A stretch of DNA of 18,166 nucleotides, from the NCBI GenBank assembly GCA_964550465.1, contig CAZJZH010000016.1, positions 1-18,166 on the forward strand, in the 5' to 3' direction. The notes under the pieces were generated by a model. That model saw only the letters and a list, made by a program, of their open reading frames with translations, was not told where the DNA came from and did not search any database. Numbering within the stretch: the first letter of the stretch is position 1; each line of letters starts with the position of its first letter. Source of the stretch: CAZJZH01 sp964550465. Lineage in GTDB: Bacteria; Patescibacteriota; Patescibacteriia; JACRDY01. A program made the translations under genes and the position numbers. Positions 14,251-18,166 of the stretch are shown one piece after another.

Positions 14251-15639
14251 TTAGGCTGGTGGTGGCGGTGGCGCCATTTCAGCCATATTGGTATCAAGGT
14301 TACGGAAGCTGGTCCGCGCTTGGTCGAAGTAGGCCTCTATCTGACCAACTGGACCATTACGGTGTTTAGCAATAATGATTTCCGCGACGTTCTTTTCTTC
14401 TTCAGGTACATTAAAGCGAGTTTTATCCATAGCCTTACGGTAGATAAACATTACCACATCGGCATCTTGTTCGATAGAGCCGGACTCACGCAGGTCAGCC
14501 AGCTTTGGGATAGCAGGGGAGCGGTTCTCCACCGAACGGTTGAGCTGCGACAAGGCTAGTACCGGCACATCAAGCTCACGAGCTAAGCCTTTAAAAGCTC
14601 GAGAAATTTCTGCTACTTCCTGGACTCGGTTTTCTGCACCAGAGCGGCCTTCCATCAACTGCAAGTAGTCAACGATAATCATACCCAGTCCATGCTCCAT
14701 CTGCAAGCGCCGGGCTTTGGTGCGGATTTCCATGACGTTTGTATTAGCTGAGTCGTCAATATAAATTGGTGCTTCAGCTAGTACGCCCATCGCATGCCCA
14801 ATACGAGTGAAGTCGTCGTTATCACTACCATCATCACTCAAGCGACCAGTCCGCATTTTCCATAAGTCGACCCCAGCCTGAGCACACAGTAGACGGTCTA
14901 CCAGCTGCTCCTTACTCATTTCCAGTGAAAAAAGACCTACTGACACCTTTTCATTGACCGCTACATGACGAGCAAAGTCTAGGGCTAAAGATGTTTTACC
15001 AATTGACGGTCGAGCCGCTAAAATAACTAGGTCAGATCGCTGAAAGCCGGCTAAAATGTTATCCAGGTCTCGTAGACCAGTCGGGATACCACGCAGTTTA
15101 CCTTTGTTCTGATGGAGTTCATCAATGCGCTCAAAAGCACCAGACAAGACTGTCTTAATGGAAGTGAAGTTGGCCTTGAGGGTGTTCTGCGAAATGGCGA
15201 ACAGTTTTTGTTCTGCTTGGTCTAGTACACTGCTAACTTCCTGTGATTCAGAAAATCCTAGTTCAGCAATCTCGCCAGCGGCGGTAATGAGGCGGCGCAA
15301 GACCGCTTTCTTGGCCACAATTTTCCCATACGTCACCACGTGGCTGGCAGTCGGGACAGCATTGGCCAGGGTAGCTAGGTAACTACGACCGCCAACCCGC
15401 TCTAGGTGGTTGGTTTCCTCTAAGCGGTTACCGAGAGAGAGTAGGTCAATAGGCTCACCATTAGCGTAGAGGTGGAGCATGGCATCAAAGATGCGGTTGT
15501 GCGCTTCTTTGTAAAAATCTGGTGGCGCCACAATTTCAGCCACCTTAATAATGGCCTCCTGGTCAATCAGCAGGGCGCCGAGGAAGGATTGTTCGGCCTC
15601 TATGTTTTGCGGGGGAACCCGAGTATCAATATCTGCCAT
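14251..15639 (-). CDS. dnaB: replicative DNA helicase DnaB
   Basis: Hexameric helicase that unwinds DNA at the replication fork. The 462 residues show the N-terminal domain (PPQNIEAEQSFLGALLID), the linker helix, and the RecA-like C-terminal motor: Walker A ARPSIGKTS at about 209-217 (Ile where Met is usual), Walker B MIIVDYLQLM at about 320-329, and the LADLRESGSIEQDADVVMFIYR motif with the sensor/arginine-finger region. No intein or insertion interrupts it. The C-terminus ends in a short proline tail. It has its own promoter and leads ybaB and recR. An upstream out-of-frame ATG gives a six-codon overlapping frame just before the start. Confidence 0.97.
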   Translation of the reverse strand: MADIDTRVPPQNIEAEQSFLGALLIDQEAIIKVAEIVAPPDFYKEAHNRIFDAMLHLYANGEPIDLLSLGNRLEETNHLERVGGRSYLATLANAVPTASHVVTYGKIVAKKAVLRRLITAAGEIAELGFSESQEVSSVLDQAEQKLFAISQNTLKANFTSIKTVLSGAFERIDELHQNKGKLRGIPTGLRDLDNILAGFQRSDLVILAARPSIGKTSLALDFARHVAVNEKVSVGLFSLEMSKEQLVDRLLCAQAGVDLWKMRTGRLSDDGSDNDDFTRIGHAMGVLAEAPIYIDDSANTNVMEIRTKARRLQMEHGLGMIIVDYLQLMEGRSGAENRVQEVAEISRAFKGLARELDVPVLALSQLNRSVENRSPAIPKLADLRESGSIEQDADVVMFIYRKAMDKTRFNVPEEEKNVAEIIIAKHRNGPVGQIEAYFDQARTSFRNLDTNMAEMAPPPPPA

Positions 15640-15663
15640 CAGTCATGAGTTTAGATCCTTTTC

Positions 15664-15692
15664 ATTGTAGCGGATTAGGGGCTGAGTCACAA
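15664..15692 (-). promoter_or_regulatory. promoter of the dnaB-ybaB-recR operon
   Basis: Read leftward: TTGTGA (15692-15687), 17-base spacer, TACAAT (15669-15664). Predicted start is about 18 bases before the dnaB ATG. Confidence 0.65.
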
Positions 15693-15770
15693 TGTCACCG
15701 TCACCCCCACCTTGAGCACAGCTTATCCCAAGGGAAAATAGCTAATTATAGGCAAAAATATATAGTATTA

Positions 15771-15799
15771 TTGACAAAAATATCTAGCTGTGCTATGAT
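15771..15799 (+). promoter_or_regulatory. consensus promoter of the QINLF protein gene
   Basis: TTGACA (15771-15776), 17-base spacer, TATGAT (15794-15799). The leader is about 46 bases and carries GAGGAGG at about 15838-15844, well placed for the TTG start at 15852. Confidence 0.82.
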
Positions 15800-15851
15800 T
15801 ACCACCATTAGTTCTTTTGATTTCACATATTTCCTTTGAGGAGGGCTTATT

Positions 15852-16190
15852 TTGCCAAGGAAGCGCAAATACTATTTGGTGAAAAAGGGCTCCACGGAGA
15901 TCTTGGCCACCACCTGGGCGGTCAATCAGGACCGGGCTCGCAGCAACTGCTGTCATCAGCTGTGGGAAGCCACGCCGGGCGCCACGCGCCTCAGTGCTGA
16001 GCAGCAAAAGGCTGCTTACGAAGTTATCCCGGCACGACGGTGGGATGCCTATGTCCGGCGGCATAAAGAGCACCAAGCCTTGTGCCGCAGCTTAGTGGCT
16101 CAAGGTCGGCACCTACCATGTCACCTGCCGCCACTCAAAAAACCGACTCCGCCACCCCAGAGGCGAGCGGAGCAAATCAATCTTTTCTAA
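15852..16190 (+). CDS. small basic protein ending in a clamp-binding-like QINLF motif
   Basis: A 112-residue protein I cannot assign to a family. It begins with a TTG codon supported by GAGGAGG about seven bases upstream and a consensus promoter. Seen: a basic N-terminus (MPRKRKYYLVKKGS) that looks like a beta strand, a globular helical region with Trp and paired Cys (NCCHQLWE) to about residue 88, a proline-rich basic linker (PPLKKPTPPPQRR, about 93-105), and the extreme C-terminus AEQINLF. Q108-I-N-L-F112 fits the beta-sliding-clamp-binding pentapeptide (QLxLF type). It diverges from dnaB and converges on glyA, with its own terminator. A role at the replication clamp is inference from the motif alone. 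Confidence 0.85.
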   Translation: MPRKRKYYLVKKGSTEILATTWAVNQDRARSNCCHQLWEATPGATRLSAEQQKAAYEVIPARRWDAYVRRHKEHQALCRSLVAQGRHLPCHLPPLKKPTPPPQRRAEQINLF

Positions 16191-16194
16191 CCAT

Positions 16195-16218
16195 ATACCC
16201 CCGCTGACGCGGGGGTAT
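16195..16218. terminator. convergent terminator between the QINLF gene and glyA
   Basis: A perfect 10-bp GC-rich stem, ATACCCCCGC (16195-16204) with GCGGGGGTAT (16209-16218), loop TGAC. It is followed rightward by ATTTTAAT. It sits five bases after one stop and seven before the other, so it probably serves both strands. Confidence 0.8.
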
Positions 16219-16224
16219 TACATT

Positions 16225-17478
16225 TTAATAAACTAGTTCAGGGTAGAGCGGATGCGCCGCGGCTAGTTCAGCCACGGTTTTTTTAATTCTCTCTTGCGTA
16301 GCGGTATCGTTTGGTTGCTTGAGGGCATCAGCAATTAAGCCGCCAATAATGTGCATATCATCAGTAGTAAAGCCGCGAGTAGTCAGAGCCGGCGTACCAA
16401 TCCGTAGACCGGATGGATCCCACGGTTTACGGATGTCATTAGGGATAGCGTTTTTGTTGGTATGAATGCCGACATGCTCTAGGGCTGTCTCTGCTTCAGC
16501 CCCAGACAGGTTAACGCTACTGACATCCAGCAAAATTAAGTGGTTATCAGTACCGCCAGTGACTAGGCTCATACCAGCATCGAGCAAACTCTGCGCCAAG
16601 GCCTGGGCATTATCAACCACTTGCTGCTGGTAGGTCTTGAAGTCTGGTTGGAGCGCTTCCTTAAAAGCTACAGCTTTAGTACCAGGAAAAACAGCGCTGT
16701 CAATTTTTTGAGCTAGATTTTTCTTATCATCAGGGTGGATGCGGTCATTTTTTTTGCACATAATCATAGCACCGCGCGGACCACGCAGCGTTTTGTGGGT
16801 GGTGGTGGTAACGACATCACAATGAGGGATGCAGTCAGCATGGACGCCAGCAGCAATCAGGCCGGCAATGTGGGCAATATCAGCCATCAGATAGGCGCCA
16901 ACCTCATCAGCAATAGCCCGGAATTTGGCAAAGTCGATAGTGCGCGGATAGGCAGAAGCACCACAGAGGATGACCTTTGGTTGATGCTCCAGGGCTAACT
17001 GCCGCACTTGGTCATAATCAATCAAGCCCTCTGGGGTGATGCCGTAGGGGATGATGGTATAGGTGATGCCAGAGAAATTAACCGGGCTACCGTGCGTCAA
17101 GTGGCCACCTTGGTCTAGACTCATACCCAGCATAGTGTCACCGGGCTGCATCAGGGCTAGGTAAGCAGCGGCATTAGCCTGTGAACCAGAGTGTGGTTGG
17201 ACATTGACATGCTCAGCGCCAAACAGCTCTTTAGCCCGAGCAATGGCCAGATCCTCCGCTACATCAATAAATTCATTACCAGCGTAATACCGCTTATGGG
17301 GCAGGCCTTCGGCATATTTGTTCGTCAAAACAGTGCCGGCCGCTTCGAGGACAGCTCGACTGACGAAGTTTTCTGAGGCGATCATTTCCAGTCCGTCGCG
17401 CTGGCGCTGCAGCTCTTGCTGGGCCACTTGGAAGATTTCCGGGTCGTCTTGACTGAGATGAGGGAGTGTAGTCTGCAT
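16225..17478 (-). CDS. glyA: serine hydroxymethyltransferase, lacking the conserved QGGP loop
   Basis: PLP enzyme interconverting serine and glycine with tetrahydrofolate, the main one-carbon source. The 417 residues match SHMT throughout: ENFVSRAVLEAAGTVLTNKYAEG, the PHSGSQANAAAY motif, MADIAHIAGLIAAG, and the PLP lysine K229 in TTTTHKTLRGPRGA. The odd point is at residues 264-271: the family reads FPGxQGGPLxHxIAAKAVAF, whereas here FPG266 is followed directly by T267-KAVAF, an in-frame loss of about 11 residues including the Gly-Gly that contact the PLP phosphate across the dimer in characterised SHMTs. Flanking sequence is well conserved, so activity may be altered, or the sequence may have a local deletion. 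No strong SD is seen. The gene is preceded by a structured leader with a terminator-like hairpin. Confidence 0.95.
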   Translation of the reverse strand: MQTTLPHLSQDDPEIFQVAQQELQRQRDGLEMIASENFVSRAVLEAAGTVLTNKYAEGLPHKRYYAGNEFIDVAEDLAIARAKELFGAEHVNVQPHSGSQANAAAYLALMQPGDTMLGMSLDQGGHLTHGSPVNFSGITYTIIPYGITPEGLIDYDQVRQLALEHQPKVILCGASAYPRTIDFAKFRAIADEVGAYLMADIAHIAGLIAAGVHADCIPHCDVVTTTTHKTLRGPRGAMIMCKKNDRIHPDDKKNLAQKIDSAVFPGTKAVAFKEALQPDFKTYQQQVVDNAQALAQSLLDAGMSLVTGGTDNHLILLDVSSVNLSGAEAETALEHVGIHTNKNAIPNDIRKPWDPSGLRIGTPALTTRGFTTDDMHIIGGLIADALKQPNDTATQERIKKTVAELAAAHPLYPELVY

Positions 17479-17519
17479 ATAAGGAGAGTATTATGATTGT
17501 TGTATTCATAGTACCGCCT

Positions 17520-17719
17520 TTCTAAAAAGAAGGGAACCCCGCCATAAAGACGGGGTTTGCGACTGTAGTGCCTACCAACATAGCTGTTTGCAAAACTATG
17601 GTTGCTAGAATCTTCGTTATGCCCAAAAGCCGTAGCGTTTGGTGAAGGGAAGGTCGGCATGACCATTACGACGAACACTACAGTTGGTGGGATGTGTGGT
17701 AGGTCGTATGGTAGCAGGC
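17520..17719 (-). ncRNA. structured glyA leader or separate ncRNA (~200 nt), family not recognised
   Basis: The 323-base gap between glyA and murC holds a leftward promoter and a folded segment. A perfect 9-bp helix (ACTGTAGTG 17562-17570 with CACTACAGT 17676-17684) closes two arms: CAACATAG/CTATGGTTG (about 17577-17605, one bulge) and TTCGT/ACGAA with ATGCC/GGCAT inside (about 17612-17675). A terminator-like hairpin (17535-17557) follows leftward, then the glyA start some 40-50 bases on. This layout fits either a riboswitch with an attenuator controlling glyA or a stand-alone RNA. I compared it by memory with the glycine, ZTP and THF riboswitch cores and did not recognise any. Confidence 0.5.
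17535..17557 (-). terminator. terminator-like hairpin upstream of glyA
   Basis: Read leftward, AACCCCGTC pairs with GGCGGGGTT (9 bp including one G-U; rightward this pair is a C-A mismatch), loop UUUAU. A U-rich stretch follows after CCC (CCCUUCUUUUU), so termination may be partial. It lies between the promoter at 17726-17754 and the glyA start. Confidence 0.6.
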
Positions 17720-17725
17720 GCCTAC

Positions 17726-17754
17726 TTTCTAACATATTACATACGTGCAGTCAA
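17726..17754 (-). promoter_or_regulatory. leftward promoter for the glyA leader/ncRNA
   Basis: Read leftward: TTGACT (17754-17749), 17-base spacer, TAGAAA (17731-17726). Its -35 box is the left half of the inverted repeat 17748-17767. Confidence 0.5.
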
Positions 17755-17767
17755 TATTTTTTGACTG
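17748..17767. repeat. inverted repeat carrying back-to-back -35-like boxes
   Basis: CAGTCAA (17748-17754), six-base T-rich spacer, TTGACTG (17761-17767). Each half contains TTGACT pointing outward, toward glyA and toward murC. It may be a regulator site or a coincidence of divergent promoters. Confidence 0.45.
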
Positions 17768-17788
17768 GAAAATTACCACGCAAGGCGC

Positions 17789-17794
17789 TATACT
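17789..17794 (+). promoter_or_regulatory. -10 box of murC, leaderless spacing
   Basis: TATACT, identical to the rplU -10 box, ends seven bases before the murC ATG. The TTGACT at 17761-17766 is 22 bases upstream, too far for a standard spacer; at 17 bases the sequence is TGGAAA, a weak -35. Confidence 0.55.
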
Positions 17795-17801
17795 ATTGCT
17801 A

Positions 17802-18166
17802 ATGAATATCTCTCTCAACAGCATTCATCGCGTCCACTGTATTGGCATCAAAGGAGCTGGCATGACTGGTCTGGCACAGATTCTGGCGGCCATGGGCCAG
17901 CAGGTGTCAGGTAGTGACGTAGCAGCAGAGTTTTTTACTGACGCGGTCTTGGCGCAAGCCAATATCCCCGTGGCGGAATTTTCTCCGGACAATATCACTG
18001 ACGATTTAGACGTGGTCGTCTATTCGACTGCTTATACGGCTGATAATAACACCGAGTTTGCAGCGGCTCAGGCCAGTGGCTTGCCAATGATTAGTTATCC
18101 GCAGGCCCTGGGGTTGCTCTTTGCTGACCGACGAGGTATTGCGGTCTGTGGTACGCACGGCAAAAC
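17802..18166 (+). CDS. murC: UDP-N-acetylmuramate--L-alanine ligase, MurC/Mpl family (3' partial)
   Basis: ATP-dependent cytoplasmic ligase of peptidoglycan precursor synthesis; only the first 121 codons are in the window. Seen: the N-terminal Rossmann-like UDP-binding domain with IHRVHCIGIKGAGMTGLAQ, VSGSDV, VVVYSTAYTADNNTEFAAA, and the start of the ATP-binding P-loop CGTHGK at the right edge. The motif GIKGxGM, instead of the more usual GIGGxGM, is shared with Mpl-type ligases, so MurC against Mpl cannot be settled from this part. The ATG at 17802 has no SD and sits seven bases after a TATACT box, suggesting a leaderless mRNA. An internal Met (17862) falls after the conserved glycine loop and is not the start. 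Confidence 0.9.
   Translation, partial: MNISLNSIHRVHCIGIKGAGMTGLAQILAAMGQQVSGSDVAAEFFTDAVLAQANIPVAEFSPDNITDDLDVVVYSTAYTADNNTEFAAAQASGLPMISYPQALGLLFADRRGIAVCGTHGK

Noticed and set aside
15768..16076. Leftward open frame opposite the QINLF gene
   Set aside because: The rightward frame has a consensus promoter, a strong SD and a sensible basic protein; the leftward frame overlaps the promoter region and has none of these.
1..18166. CRISPR arrays, tRNA or rRNA genes, insertion sequences
   Set aside because: I saw no regularly spaced direct repeats, no cloverleaf with a GGTTCGA-type T-arm, no rRNA core sequence, and no transposase or terminal repeats.
17862..18166. Later ATG as the murC start
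   Set aside because: It would remove the conserved N-terminal glycine-rich nucleotide loop.

Overview
The window reads as a compact bacterial chromosome segment, most likely from a Patescibacteria/CPR-type organism. I infer this from the very tight packing, a prolyl-tRNA synthetase without the usual bacterial editing insertion, small single-domain housekeeping proteins, a MurC with an IKGxGM nucleotide motif, a TrmB-type regulator, and the mix of leaderless, SD-less and SD-led starts. The lineage is not proved by anything here. Base composition looks roughly balanced. All 18 complete stop codons are TAA (11) or TAG (7); none is TGA.

Layout. 1-9496 is a rightward block: the 3' part of a UvrD-like helicase with a C-terminal Fe-S RecB-type nuclease, a DUF721/DciA-like protein, a small four-helix membrane protein, ProS, then the cell-shape/wall cluster mreB-mreC-mreD-PBP2, a membrane-anchored DUF192 protein, and rplU with its own consensus leaderless promoter. 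9543-9908 holds no gene but has a leftward promoter, a strong leftward terminator and long-range complementarity: a candidate ~360-nt structured RNA. 9974-12108 is a leftward pair: a CoaC-type flavoprotein decarboxylase and, upstream of it, an unusual three-domain protein (CoaB-like ligase + class II aldolase + GNAT-like domain). A TrmB-family regulator diverges from it across an intergenic region with a perfect 22-bp palindrome.

13066-13332 is a second gene-free, promoter- and terminator-bounded structured region. 13335-15639 is a leftward recombination/replication operon, dnaB-ybaB-recR. Divergent from dnaB, with its own consensus promoter, is a small basic protein ending in QINLF, a beta-clamp-binding-like pentapeptide. 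It converges on glyA, which shows an apparent in-frame loss of the conserved QGGP loop. Upstream of glyA is a third structured RNA segment with promoter and terminator-like hairpin (riboswitch leader or separate ncRNA). The window ends inside murC, which appears leaderless.

Functionally the window joins peptidoglycan synthesis and rod shape (MreBCD, PBP2, MurC), replication/repair (helicase-nuclease, DciA-like, DnaB, YbaB, RecR), translation (ProS, L21) and cofactor/one-carbon metabolism (CoaB/CoaC-like, GlyA). The most noteworthy items are the three candidate ncRNAs, the CoaB-aldolase-GNAT fusion under possible TrmB control, the QINLF protein, the GlyA loop deletion, and the absence of TGA stops.
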